Assembly: GCA_023380675.1 (NCBI GenBank)
Contig: JAMCRS010000013.1
Span: forward strand, 1-8,686
Reading direction: 5' to 3'
Origin: Chloroflexota bacterium
Lineage (GTDB): Bacteria; Chloroflexota; Anaerolineae; UBA4142
Length of the DNA: 8,686 bases
The stretch's first letter is position 1. Every line of letters begins with the position of its first letter. Positions 1 through 6,958 of this stretch are shown here, piece after piece. Under the pieces are notes generated by a model. It was not told the DNA's origin. It ran no database searches and saw only the letters and a list, made by a program, of their open reading frames with translations. A program made the translations under genes and the position numbers.

Positions 1-849
1 GTGTGGATTGACCGTGGGCCTGACTACTTCCCGTTCCATGCCGACAATGTGCGCTACCATCTGGGCAACGGGCTGGTGGTGACCAATCTGTATCCGATGT
101 TGCATGAACAAGGCTTTTACGAGGGAATGCGCGCAGAGGGTGAAGAAGAGATCGTTACGTTGTGTCGCTCCGCCTGGGCCGGGAGCCAGCGCTACGGTGT
201 GGCCCTTTGGTCAGGCGACATTGAATCGACCTTTGAAGTGTTACAGGCCCAGGTGCGTGCCGGGCTGAACGCCGCGCTGAGCGGAATTCCCTGGTGGACG
301 ACCGACATCGGCGGCTTCTTCGGCGGCGATCCCGCGGCACCGTACTTTCGCGAACTGATTGTGCGCTGGTTCCAGTACGGCGTATTCTGCCCGATTTTCC
401 GATTGCACGGGTGCCGGCAACCGGCCGAACGATTCGCATTCGACACAGGCGGGCCGAATGAGGTGTGGGCATTTGGCGACGAGGCATACGCAATCATCAA
501 AGAAGTGCTGTTCTTGCGGGAACGGATGCGACCCTACCTCATGACGCAGATGAGACTTGCGCACGACAAAGGGGTTCCGCCAATGCGCCCGCTCTTTTTC
601 GATTTTCCGAAGGACGACGCGTGTTACCGGACTGAAGACGCGTTCATGTTTGGTCCCGACTTGCTCGTCGCACCGGTGTTGCACCAAGGCGCTGAGAGCC
701 GCCCAGTGTACTTACCCGCTGGAACAACGTGGACGGATGCGTGGACAGACAAAAAACTGGAGGGCGGGCAATCGATTCGTGCTAACGCGCCGCTCAATCG
801 CATCCCGCTCTACCGGCGCGGCGATGCGCGATTGCCGATTCACGCTTAA
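1..849 (+). CDS. Glycoside hydrolase family 31 (alpha-glucosidase/alpha-xylosidase type), 3' part
   Basis: This is the C-terminal 282 residues of a GH31 retaining alpha-glycosidase; the N-terminal domain and start of the barrel lie off the left edge, so the GTG at base 1 is an internal Val codon. Family landmarks are clear. WID at residues 2-4 supplies the likely nucleophile Asp4. RSAWAGSQRYG (56-66) and WSGD (70-73) follow, with Asp73 as the likely acid/base. The 69-residue spacing matches the 66 I recall for E. coli YicI. Next come WWTTDIGGF (98-106) and FRLHG (132-136). The tail, with MFGPDLLVAPV and VYLPAGTTWTDAW, is the usual post-barrel beta domain. The stop is TAA at 847-849. Residues after the nucleophile are unusual (DRGPD rather than the D-x-x-E pattern). 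The role is probably release of glucose or xylose from alpha-glycosides. Substrate specificity cannot be read from this fragment. It lies upstream of a sugar-type importer but is separated by a leader of about 340 bases. Confidence 0.93.
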   Translation: MWIDRGPDYFPFHADNVRYHLGNGLVVTNLYPMLHEQGFYEGMRAEGEEEIVTLCRSAWAGSQRYGVALWSGDIESTFEVLQAQVRAGLNAALSGIPWWTTDIGGFFGGDPAAPYFRELIVRWFQYGVFCPIFRLHGCRQPAERFAFDTGGPNEVWAFGDEAYAIIKEVLFLRERMRPYLMTQMRLAHDKGVPPMRPLFFDFPKDDACYRTEDAFMFGPDLLVAPVLHQGAESRPVYLPAGTTWTDAWTDKKLEGGQSIRANAPLNRIPLYRRGDARLPIHA

Positions 850-1056
850 GTGGACATCGCGAGCGAAGCAATGACGGGCGACCCGGCAGGGCAACACGCA
901 CCAACGTCGCCGAGCCAAAATGCTTTGGGGATCGCTGCGCAAACGGCGCTTGCCCAGACATATCGGAGGCGGATGGACATCATCCTACTTGGCGATCAAA
1001 ATCATCCCGGCATCGGACAGGGGTCCATTGCCAATAGAAGATTTCGAGCGAAAGGG

Positions 1057-1085
1057 TACGCCCGGCAGCACAAATTCTGGGCGTA
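1057..1085. repeat. Short inverted repeat upstream of the ABC operon
   Basis: A perfect 7-base inverted repeat, TACGCCC at 1057-1063 and GGGCGTA at 1079-1085, flanks a 15-base centre about 100 bases before the binding-protein start. It could be a regulator site or a weak hairpin. There is no T-tract, and a 7-base match of this kind may be chance. Confidence 0.25.
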
Positions 1086-1171
1086 GCTATTCCGGGTTGA
1101 CGAAAGGAGGAGGCGCGCGAAAACAGGTCAAACAGCTACTTGATTGTCTAGTCTGTCCATCGTTCGACTCC

Positions 1172-1181
1172 AAAGGAGGAG
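1172..1181 (+). promoter_or_regulatory. Ribosome binding site deciding the binding-protein start
   Basis: AAAGGAGGAG lies 4 bases upstream of the ATG at 1186. It is near-perfectly complementary to the 16S 3' end. It decides the start: the frame is open back to a TTG at 1144, but that start has no such site and would put extra residues before the Lys-rich n-region of the signal peptide. Confidence 0.85.
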
Positions 1182-1185
1182 CGAA

Positions 1186-2577
1186 ATGTCGAAGAAAACC
1201 GCTCTATTTCTGATGCTGCTGGCCCTGGTGGCGCTGGCGGCCCTGGCCGCATGCGCTCCTGCGCCGGCCGCGCCGCAAGTTGTGCAGCAGACGGTGGTCA
1301 TTGAAAAGCCCGTGCAGCAGACAGTAGTCGTCGAAAAGCCGGTCCCGCAGACGGTGGTCGTCCCTCAAACGGTGGCTCCAACCAAAAAGACCGTAGTGAC
1401 CATCGCCTACAACGGCTACTTTAACAAAACCTTCGGTCCGGCGGATCCGCCGATCAAGGCGATCCAGGATGCGGTCGCGAAAAAGTATCCGGATATCGAG
1501 GTTGTGCTGAACGTCATGCCGTACGAGGCTGGCCCCTGGCATGATACGTACGTGGCTTGGTTCCAGGGACAGGACAGCTCGATCGATCTGATCGGGGTCT
1601 CCAACTATTGGCTGCCCGAGTTCGGTCAAGCCGGCTGGCTTTTGCCGCTGGATGGCAAGATCAGCAAGGATGTGTTGTCGCACCTCAACCCGGCTTACGT
1701 GCAGGCGTTCAGCTACAAGGATCAGATCCTGGGGCTGGGGCCGTGGTGGGGCGGAATCGGCGGACTCTACTATCGCAAGGACCTGCTGACGAAGTACAAC
1801 TTGCAGGCGCCCAAGACCTACGACGATCTGGTCAACGACGTCAAGACCATCCAGGCCGGCGAAAAGGACATGAGCGGATGGACCTGGCCTGCGCTCAAGG
1901 ACCAGGTGCTCGTCAATCGCTGGATCGAGTACTTGAACGGCTTCGGCGGCACCTACTTCGACGCCAATGGCAAGTGCGCCATGAACAGTGCCCAGGGTGT
2001 CGCGGCGCTCAAGTTCATGAAGAGTCTGTTCGACACCGGCGTCACGCCCAAGGAAGCGCTCACCTGGAAGGAAGAGGACTCCATGGTGCGCTTCGTCAGC
2101 GGGCAGGCGATCTTTCACACCGGGCGCCAAGACATGAGCTTCTGGCTTGACGACCCCACCAAGTCAAAAATCGCCGGCAAGTGGGGTTTCATCCCCAATC
2201 CGGCAGCGCCGAACGGACACGCGGCCGGCTACCTTGAAGCCTGGGCTTTTGGGATCAACAAGTACTCCACGAACCCAGACGCCGCGGCCAAGGTTCTCGA
2301 AGTGATGTTCTCGTTCGATGTGCAGAAGGCGTTCGAGCTCTCTCAGGGCCCGCTTCAAGCGAACATGGACGTCTATACGGACCCGGACGTGATCAAGAAC
2401 ACCCCCAGCATGCCGCTCATTCAGCCAGTCGCCGCCACGGCGGTCACGCTCCCCTCGCCCAAGTTCTCCGACATCTCGCTCATTCTCCAAGAGGAGCTGA
2501 GCTCTGCGTTGACGGGAACGAAGACGACCGACACTGCGTTGAACGATGCGTGCACCCGGATCGACGGACTAAAGTAG
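1186..2577 (+). CDS. CUT1-type ABC transporter substrate-binding lipoprotein
   Basis: A 463-residue extracytoplasmic solute-binding protein that captures substrate and delivers it to the two downstream permeases. It begins with a lipoprotein signal peptide: Lys3-Lys4, a hydrophobic core rich in Leu and Ala, and a lipobox LAAC with Cys23 as the lipidation site. Residues 24-66 are a Pro/Val/Gln-rich tether made of repeats, then the mature domain begins near residue 68. Family features include the DLIGVSNYWLPEFGQAGWLLPL segment and the GGLYYRKDLL motif typical of sugar-type (SBP_bac_1) proteins, with many aromatic residues as in carbohydrate-binding clefts. The length is normal for the family plus the tether. 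It is first gene of the importer set, 97 bases before the first permease, with a stem-loop between that may keep its mRNA more abundant. The stop is TAG. The substrate is not readable: sugars are the usual ligands, but the downstream genes suggest a methylated nitrogen compound is possible. Confidence 0.93.
   Translation: MSKKTALFLMLLALVALAALAACAPAPAAPQVVQQTVVIEKPVQQTVVVEKPVPQTVVVPQTVAPTKKTVVTIAYNGYFNKTFGPADPPIKAIQDAVAKKYPDIEVVLNVMPYEAGPWHDTYVAWFQGQDSSIDLIGVSNYWLPEFGQAGWLLPLDGKISKDVLSHLNPAYVQAFSYKDQILGLGPWWGGIGGLYYRKDLLTKYNLQAPKTYDDLVNDVKTIQAGEKDMSGWTWPALKDQVLVNRWIEYLNGFGGTYFDANGKCAMNSAQGVAALKFMKSLFDTGVTPKEALTWKEEDSMVRFVSGQAIFHTGRQDMSFWLDDPTKSKIAGKWGFIPNPAAPNGHAAGYLEAWAFGINKYSTNPDAAAKVLEVMFSFDVQKAFELSQGPLQANMDVYTDPDVIKNTPSMPLIQPVAATAVTLPSPKFSDISLILQEELSSALTGTKTTDTALNDACTRIDGLK
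1285..1380 (+). repeat. In-frame tandem repeat coding the lipoprotein tether
   Basis: Two 30-base units (1285-1314 and 1315-1344) encode QQTVVIEKPV and QQTVVVEKPV. Two 18-base partial units follow (1345-1362 PQTVVV, 1363-1380 PQTVAP). The DNA copies differ mostly at silent or third positions. The array forms the flexible spacer between the lipidated Cys and the binding domain and resembles tethers seen in Chloroflexota lipoproteins. Confidence 0.85.
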
Positions 2578-2595
2578 CACAGGTCAAAGACCGGA

Positions 2596-2634
2596 GCCTT
2601 GAGACGCCGTGGTCATTCGCGGTCGTCTCAAGGC
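2596..2634 (+). promoter_or_regulatory. Intercistronic stem-loop between binding-protein and permease genes
   Basis: An 11-base perfect stem, GCCTTGAGACG at 2596-2606 with CGTCTCAAGGC at 2624-2634, extends by three more pairs (CCG 2607-2609 with CGG 2620-2622, one T bulged) around a 10-base loop. No T-run follows, so it is not a classical intrinsic terminator. In importer operons such a structure commonly protects the 3' end of the binding-protein mRNA or partly attenuates transcription, giving more binding protein than permease. That role is inferred from position. Confidence 0.7.
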
Positions 2635-2674
2635 CCACCCTGATCGAGTGGTTGCATCGAAGTAGAGGCTATTC

Positions 2675-3838
2675 ATGTCGCCAACCGATACGATCGGAGC
2701 ATTGAGTCGAATACTGATCTTTTACGCCGTCGTCGTGGGGCTGCTTTTCCTCGAGCTCATGCTGCTCGCGCGAGCCGCGGCGGCGACGCGGGGCAAGAAG
2801 AACGCCGCTCGGGCAGTGGTGATCCTGACGGGCGCTTTGACCGTGATTGCGGCGGCGGTATTCGTGTTCGATCCCCGGTTAGCCATCGCGCCGGCAATCG
2901 CAGCCATACTGCTCAGCCTCGTGCTCGCCGTCGTGTTACGGCTCGGTCCATTGGGTCTCTCGGAACAGGAACTCTCGCTGCTCTTCATCATACCAGCCGC
3001 CCTCGGCATCTTTCTTTTCTATTACTATCAAATTGGGCAGACTGCCATCTTCAGCTTGAACCACCTCGACCATGTGACGACATGGTCGTCGGACACGTTC
3101 GTGGGTTTGGGGAACTATATCGACGTCTTTACCAGCAAGACCTTCGTCGGCGCTCTGTTCTTTACCCTCTACTTTACCCTGGTTGCCGTCTTTCTCGAGT
3201 TCTGGGTGGGATTGGGGATGGCGATGAGCGCCTTCTGGGTGACTCCCAAGTTGCGCGGCTTTGTCCGCTCGATCATCGTCATTCCCTGGGCCATTCCTCC
3301 AATCATATCGGCAAACATCTGGAAATGGCTCTTCAATGCGGACGTGGGATTGGGTTACATTCTCAAGCAGGCCGGGTTGGTGAAAGACGCACCGATCTTT
3401 CTCGCGGATCCCGTGCTGTCGATCTACAGCGTGATTCTGGCCGATGTCTGGAAAATGTCCTCGATGATGGCGATTCTTCTGATCGGCGGGTTGGCGGTCA
3501 TTCCCCAGGAGATCTACGACGCGGCGCAGGTGGACGGAGCGCGGGCCTTTTATCGCTTCCGCCGAATCACCCTGCCGATGCTGGCACCGACGATCCTGGT
3601 GGCTCTCCTCTTTCGATGCATGGACGCATTGAGGACTTTTGATCTCATCTATGGATTGACGAACGGCGGGCCGGGGACGACCACGGAAACCTTGAGCTCT
3701 TTTACGTACAAGTTCTACTTCACGAGCGCCCAATTCGGACTGGGCTCTGCGTACGGCATGGTGGTCTTTGTGATGATTCTGTGCCTGAGCGTATTCTACG
3801 TAAGCCGGATCAGCCGGAATCTGAGGTTTAGGCAATGA
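2675..3838 (+). CDS. CUT1 ABC transporter permease, MalF/UgpA type, with N-terminal membrane extension
   Basis: A 387-residue inner-membrane permease, one half of the importer's transmembrane channel. The EAA loop that docks on the ATPase is at about residues 277-305 (IPQEIYDAAQVDGA, then a LPMLAP end). By eye, membrane segments lie near 12-34, 46-64, 69-90, 99-118, 158-185, 198-216, 250-274, 301-318 and 358-378. The usual MalF/UgpA-type protein of about 300 residues would begin near residue 98 (LSLLFIIPAALGIF). The first roughly 95 residues, with about three extra segments, are therefore an extension, somewhat like the extra N-terminal segments of E. coli MalF. The start ATG has only a weak AGAGG site 7 bases upstream. 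The 3' end overlaps the next gene by 4 bases (ATGA), indicating translational coupling. The substrate is unknown. Confidence 0.92.
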   Translation: MSPTDTIGALSRILIFYAVVVGLLFLELMLLARAAAATRGKKNAARAVVILTGALTVIAAAVFVFDPRLAIAPAIAAILLSLVLAVVLRLGPLGLSEQELSLLFIIPAALGIFLFYYYQIGQTAIFSLNHLDHVTTWSSDTFVGLGNYIDVFTSKTFVGALFFTLYFTLVAVFLEFWVGLGMAMSAFWVTPKLRGFVRSIIVIPWAIPPIISANIWKWLFNADVGLGYILKQAGLVKDAPIFLADPVLSIYSVILADVWKMSSMMAILLIGGLAVIPQEIYDAAQVDGARAFYRFRRITLPMLAPTILVALLFRCMDALRTFDLIYGLTNGGPGTTTETLSSFTYKFYFTSAQFGLGSAYGMVVFVMILCLSVFYVSRISRNLRFRQ

Positions 3839-4689
3839 TCAACCAGTGGAGGCTGAAGAACCGAACGAAGATCAACGGCGTCTTGTCGGGGCTCGTAACG
3901 ATTCTGATCGTGGCATTTTGCCTCTCGCCTCTATACTGGACCCTGATCACCTCGTTCAAACCGATGGGGGCGGAGTATCTGATACCGGTCCAGTTCTGGC
4001 CGCAAGAGCCGACGCTTCAAGCCTACGAGGCCGTCATCGGGCAGCTGAATTTCCTCACGCCGGTGCGGAATAGCTTCATCGTTTCGCTTGCGACCGCGGC
4101 GCTGTGCCTGGTGGTCTCGTCAATCTCCGCGTATGCGATCGCCCGGATGCACTTTAAGTACAAAATCCAGTCGCTGTTGATTCTGCAAATGGGCGCGATG
4201 ATCCCTCCGGTCGTCACGATCGCGCCGACCTTTGTCCTCTTGAGGTCACTGGGCCTATTGCGCACGCTGCCGGCGATGATCATACCGAACGTGTTCTACA
4301 ACGTTCCTCTGGCAACCTGGCTGCTGGCGAGTTATTTTGTCGAGCTGCCCTTCGAGCTGGAGGACGCGGCCAAAGTGGATGGCTACAAACCGCTTCAGAT
4401 CTTTTACAAGGTCATCCTCCCCCTCTCCGCGCCCGGGCTTTTTGCCGCCGGCGTCTTTGCCTTCATCGGTTCGTTTGGAGAGTTCATGCTGGCGAACGTC
4501 GTCACCATGGGGCTGCCGGACGTGCAAACCGTGCCGGTGGCGATCCAGAACTTTTCATTCCAGTATCGGACGCAGTGGACCTGGATTTCCGCGGGAGTCG
4601 TACTGGCGCTCATTCCGGTCGTTTTCCTGGTCGTGATATTCCAGAGGTGGGTGATCCGAGGGTTGACGGCCGGCGCCGTCAAGTATTGA
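3835..4689 (+). CDS. CUT1 ABC transporter permease, MalG/UgpE type
   Basis: A 284-residue inner-membrane protein and second half of the transport channel. It has the expected six membrane segments, roughly at residues 15-37, 78-101, 112-135, 144-167, 201-222 and 250-272. The EAA loop is at about 170-200 (ELPFELEDAAKVDGY followed by VILPLSAPG). SPLYWTLITSFKP near residues 31-43 is a typical MalG-family N-terminal motif. Length and layout are normal. Its ATG is embedded in the stop of the preceding permease (ATGA), so the two are translated together. The ATPase gene begins 42 bases downstream. Confidence 0.94.
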   Translation: MINQWRLKNRTKINGVLSGLVTILIVAFCLSPLYWTLITSFKPMGAEYLIPVQFWPQEPTLQAYEAVIGQLNFLTPVRNSFIVSLATAALCLVVSSISAYAIARMHFKYKIQSLLILQMGAMIPPVVTIAPTFVLLRSLGLLRTLPAMIIPNVFYNVPLATWLLASYFVELPFELEDAAKVDGYKPLQIFYKVILPLSAPGLFAAGVFAFIGSFGEFMLANVVTMGLPDVQTVPVAIQNFSFQYRTQWTWISAGVVLALIPVVFLVVIFQRWVIRGLTAGAVKY

Positions 4690-4731
4690 TCCGCCGGCCT
4701 CAGATTCGTCGACGACACGACAGAGGTCAAT

Positions 4732-5856
4732 ATGGCAGAGGTTCACGTTCGGGGTCTCACGAAGAAATTTGGGGGCACGGTTGCTGCGGACAACGTCTCG
4801 CTGGAATTTCCGGACGGACAGCTTTCCGTCCTGGTCGGGCCGTCGGGGTGCGGTAAGACCACGCTATTGCGGATTTTGGCGGGGCTGGAAGAGCCAACCC
4901 AGGGAGACGTTTTCATCGGCGACAGCGCGGTGACGTACAAGCCGGCGTGGGACCGCAATGTAGCGATGGTCTTTCAGAGCTACGCGTTGTATCCACACAT
5001 GAACGTCTTCAAGAATATGGCCTTTCCCCTGGAAGCGCGCCGCATGCCCAAGGCAGAGATCAAGCAGCGCGTCGAGCAGACCGCGGGCACTTTGGGATTG
5101 GACAAGCTGCTTGGCCGCTTCCCGCGTGAGCTCTCCGGCGGTCAAATGCAGCGGGTCGCCATCGGACGCGCGATCGTCCGCAAGCCCGAAGTGTTTCTCA
5201 TGGACGAGCCGCTGTCCAACCTGGATGCGAAACTGCGTGTCAACATGCGGTCGCAGCTCAAGCGCCTGCAGAAAGACCTCGGCGTGACGACCATCTACGT
5301 CACGCACGACCAGGCCGAGGCGATGACGATGGCAGATCAGATCGTGGTGATGAACAACGGCCGCGTTCAGCAGGTGAGCGATCCAATCGCCCTCTACAAC
5401 TGCCCGCAAAACACATTTGTGGCCGGTTTCATTGGCAGCCCGCCGATGAATCTGGTCGAAGGCCGTCTCGAACAGAATGGAGCGCATTTCAAGTGCGCGT
5501 CTTTCGATTACGAATTTCCAGACTCGATCACCGCCGGCCTCGTGCACGTCGGCGCGGGCCGCGAGGTCATTCTGGGGATCCGGCCTGACGACATTCTCGT
5601 CGACCACGCGCCGGCTCGCTTCGCCATCGCGGGAGAGATATATATTTTCGAAGTGCTCGGTAAGGAGACGCTCCTCACCGTTCAATGCCGTGACATTCAG
5701 CTAAAGGTCTACGTGGCCACCTCGCGGCACTTAGCCGTGGGCGAAAAGGTCTGGCTTCGGCCGGCGCCCGAGGGAATTCGCATCTTCGATCGCCAGACCA
5801 CCAGCTTGCTAGTCAATGGCGCAGCGGTCGCAGAGCCGGCGCGCGAAGCTTGCTGA
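4732..5856 (+). CDS. ABC transporter ATP-binding protein, MalK/UgpC/MsmK type
   Basis: A 374-residue cytoplasmic ATPase that powers the importer. All catalytic motifs are intact: Walker A GPSGCGKT (36-43), Q-loop Gln82 in VFQSYALYPHM, signature LSGGQ (134-138), Walker B VFLMDE (154-159), D-loop SNLD (162-165) and switch His192 in THDQAEA. FIGSPPMN (233-240) marks the MalK subgroup, and the remainder to about residue 355 is the TOBE-type regulatory domain with a GIRPDD motif. Length is normal. The start ATG has an AGAGGT site 4 bases upstream. Many CUT1 importers share one genomic ATPase; here a dedicated copy sits next to its permeases. It is the last intact gene before the damaged methyltransferase region. 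A stop TGA is at 5854-5856. Confidence 0.95.
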   Translation: MAEVHVRGLTKKFGGTVAADNVSLEFPDGQLSVLVGPSGCGKTTLLRILAGLEEPTQGDVFIGDSAVTYKPAWDRNVAMVFQSYALYPHMNVFKNMAFPLEARRMPKAEIKQRVEQTAGTLGLDKLLGRFPRELSGGQMQRVAIGRAIVRKPEVFLMDEPLSNLDAKLRVNMRSQLKRLQKDLGVTTIYVTHDQAEAMTMADQIVVMNNGRVQQVSDPIALYNCPQNTFVAGFIGSPPMNLVEGRLEQNGAHFKCASFDYEFPDSITAGLVHVGAGREVILGIRPDDILVDHAPARFAIAGEIYIFEVLGKETLLTVQCRDIQLKVYVATSRHLAVGEKVWLRPAPEGIRIFDRQTTSLLVNGAAVAEPAREAC

Positions 5857-5873
5857 ATTTTAACCGGCGACGA

Positions 5874-6118
5874 CCGGACCCGCGGTGGCACTCCGGCGGC
5901 CGATGCCCGAAAATGATGAAAACCTATCCCTACAAAGCCTTGTGTAATTCGGTAACGGCTGAGAGATCGAGCCAAAGTGCCATGCTGCCCGTCATCGCAA
6001 AACACGGCGCGGCGGTAGGAACCGCGCTCGTCTACGAGAAAGGGATTCCGCAATCGACTTTCTAACGGACAGAGACCGGTTCGCCAAAGGGTACCTGGAA
6101 TACTACGGGGCGAAGCGA
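5874..6118 (+). pseudogene. Remnant of a pterin-binding methyltransferase (methyltetrahydrofolate:corrinoid, AcsE/MtgA-like)
   Basis: The apparent gap between the ATPase and the corrinoid gene carries two blocks of a DHPS-fold methyltransferase. Block 1 (about 5916-6053, one frame) reads KTYPYKALCNSVTAER, then LPVIAKHGAAV and EKGIPQ. It matches the AcsE segment I recall as RAMINSTNAER, LAVEHGAAL, TGIPK, including the Asn-Ser that precedes the pterin pocket. Block 2 (6050-6118, shifted by one frame) reads AIDFLTDRDRFAKGYLEYYG and fits the extreme C-terminus of the same family. Compared with a protein of about 262 residues, about 80 N-terminal residues and about 110 between the blocks are missing, so it cannot be functional. 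An upstream PDP triplet (5874-5882) may be a further scrap. The intact enzyme would have moved the methyl group between the corrinoid protein and tetrahydrofolate, exactly the partner expected beside the next two genes. An assembly deletion is the main alternative to real decay. Confidence 0.65.
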
Positions 6119-6238
6119 AGCGCCGCGTCAGCCAACGAAACCGAAAGGCAAACCGCCGACGGACCCGTCGGGTGCGTTGCCCTTCCGGGCCGGAGCCCAC
6201 GCCATCGCGGCGCGCCAATCTCAATTCCTAGCAATCCG
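6119..6238 (+). other. Non-coding stretch before the corrinoid protein gene
   Basis: No gene is seen. One frame stays open here as a continuation of the methyltransferase remnant, but its composition shows no family motif. The only structure is CCGACGG-AC-CCGTCGG at 6156-6171, a near-perfect palindrome that might be an operator or small hairpin. No promoter or cobalamin riboswitch pattern is recognised. Confidence 0.4.
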
Positions 6239-6244
6239 AAGGAG
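6239..6244 (+). promoter_or_regulatory. Ribosome binding site of the corrinoid protein gene
   Basis: AAGGAG lies 4 bases upstream of the ATG at 6249. It selects this start although the frame is open further upstream, and the protein then begins with the usual short Lys/Asp-rich lead of corrinoid proteins. Confidence 0.8.
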
Positions 6245-6248
6245 AAAA

Positions 6249-6940
6249 ATGAGTGACAAGCCAGACCTGCTCAAGCAGCTCGAGACGGACATTCTGAACT
6301 ACGATCCGGCTTCGTCCGTCAACACGGCGAAAGCGATCGTCGCAAGCGGGATGGACGTGTTGAAGGCGATTGACTGCGCCTCCGCGGCCATCCAGCGAAT
6401 TGGCGATCAATTTCAACGCGGTGACATTTTCTTGCCTGAGCTGATGTTGGCGGGCGAGACGATGAAGCAATGCATGAATGTTTTCGCGCCGCAGTTGAGC
6501 GGCAAGGCGGGCGCAAAACGGAGAGGCAAGGTGATGGCGATGTCGGCGCGGTGGCCGGCGACATTCACGACATCGGAAAGAACCTCGTCGGCACCATGTT
6601 GTCCGTGAATGGATTCGAAGTGGTGGATCTGGGCGTGGACGTCCAACCGTTCAAGCTGGTGGATACCGCGATCGCCGAGAACGCGCAGATCATCGCTCTC
6701 TCGGCGCTGATGACGACCTCGATGCCTTACCAGAGGGATACCGTTGCCTTGTTGGACGAGATGAAGTTGCGTGACAAATTTTACGTCGTCGTCGGTGGAG
6801 GACCCGTGACCGCCGAGTTCGCCCGAGACATTCACGCGGACGGCTGGGGGTTGAACGCGGTGTCGGCGGTGCGCGTCTGTGAGCGTCTGATGGAATCTCG
6901 CTTTCCGCCTCCAATCCAAGATCTGTTCGCAGAACGATAG
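6249..6940 (+). pseudogene. Corrinoid (cobalamin-binding) methyltransferase protein, MtmC/MttC type, interrupted by a frameshift
   Basis: This encodes the methyl carrier that accepts a methyl group on cobalt from the downstream methyltransferase. The N-terminal helical cap is in one frame from ATG 6249 (LLKQLETDILNYD, LPELMLAGETMK, then AKRRGKV at about 6513-6533). That frame runs on into nonsense and stops at 6608. The cobalamin-binding domain is in the next frame (open from 6470 to TAG 6938-6940). It has VAGDIHDIGKN with the cobalt-ligating His at 6566-6568, NGFEVVDLG, SALMTTSM and VVGGGPVT. The family reads straight from GKV into the V-GTV-GDIHDIGKN strand, so the shift lies at about 6534-6541 and looks like one missing base (or a -1 shift). 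No slippery heptamer is visible there. Apart from this the protein is full length, about 230 residues. Either a recent mutation or a sequence error would explain it. Its neighbour starts 18 bases downstream. Confidence 0.87.
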
Positions 6941-6945
6941 CGCCC

Positions 6946-6951
6946 AAGGAG
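6946..6951 (+). promoter_or_regulatory. Ribosome binding site of the MtmB-like gene
   Basis: AAGGAG is centred about 9 bases before the ATG at 6959, inside the 18-base gap after the corrinoid gene's TAG stop. Its strength argues that the MtmB-like protein is normally made by its own initiation rather than by read-through. Confidence 0.85.
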
Positions 6952-6958
6952 AATCACC

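Larger units (their letters stand above)
850..1185 (+). other. Intergenic leader between the GH31 gene and the ABC operon
   Basis: I see no convincing gene here. An open frame at 850-1086 (78 codons, GTG start) has no ribosome binding site and no recognisable motif. No clear sigma-70 promoter can be assigned: TTGACG at 1097-1102 resembles a -35 box but lacks a good -10 box at 16-18 bases. There is no T-tract terminator after the hydrolase gene. Two copies of an AAAGGAGGA purine tract occur, at 1103-1111 and 1172-1180; only the second is followed by a start codon at a sensible distance. The promoter of the transport operon is expected in this stretch by position only. Confidence 0.5.

Noticed and set aside
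850..1086. 78-codon open frame with GTG start after the GH31 gene
   Set aside because: It has no ribosome binding site, no recognisable domain and biased composition; it is treated as non-coding.
1204..2130. 308-codon minus-strand open frame opposite the binding protein
   Set aside because: It is an antisense shadow of a well-supported lipoprotein gene, with no motif of its own.
2596..2634. Intrinsic terminator ending the binding-protein transcript
   Set aside because: The stem is strong but no T-run follows, and permease genes follow on the same strand; it is recorded as a stem-loop instead.
2936..3835. 299-codon minus-strand open frame opposite the first permease
   Set aside because: Its hydrophilic, His/Arg-rich composition is the reverse complement of membrane-protein codons.
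4706..4715. Perfect 10-base palindrome TCGTCGACGA between permease and ATPase genes
   Set aside because: It is too short and isolated within an operon; compatible with chance in GC-rich DNA.
5857..6248. Cobalamin riboswitch before the corrinoid gene
   Set aside because: No B12-box-like conserved segment could be recognised, and much of the stretch is explained as a methyltransferase remnant.
6531..6545. Programmed -1 ribosomal frameshift in the corrinoid gene
   Set aside because: No slippery heptamer or clear downstream structure is seen at the point where the conserved sequence changes frame; an indel is simpler.
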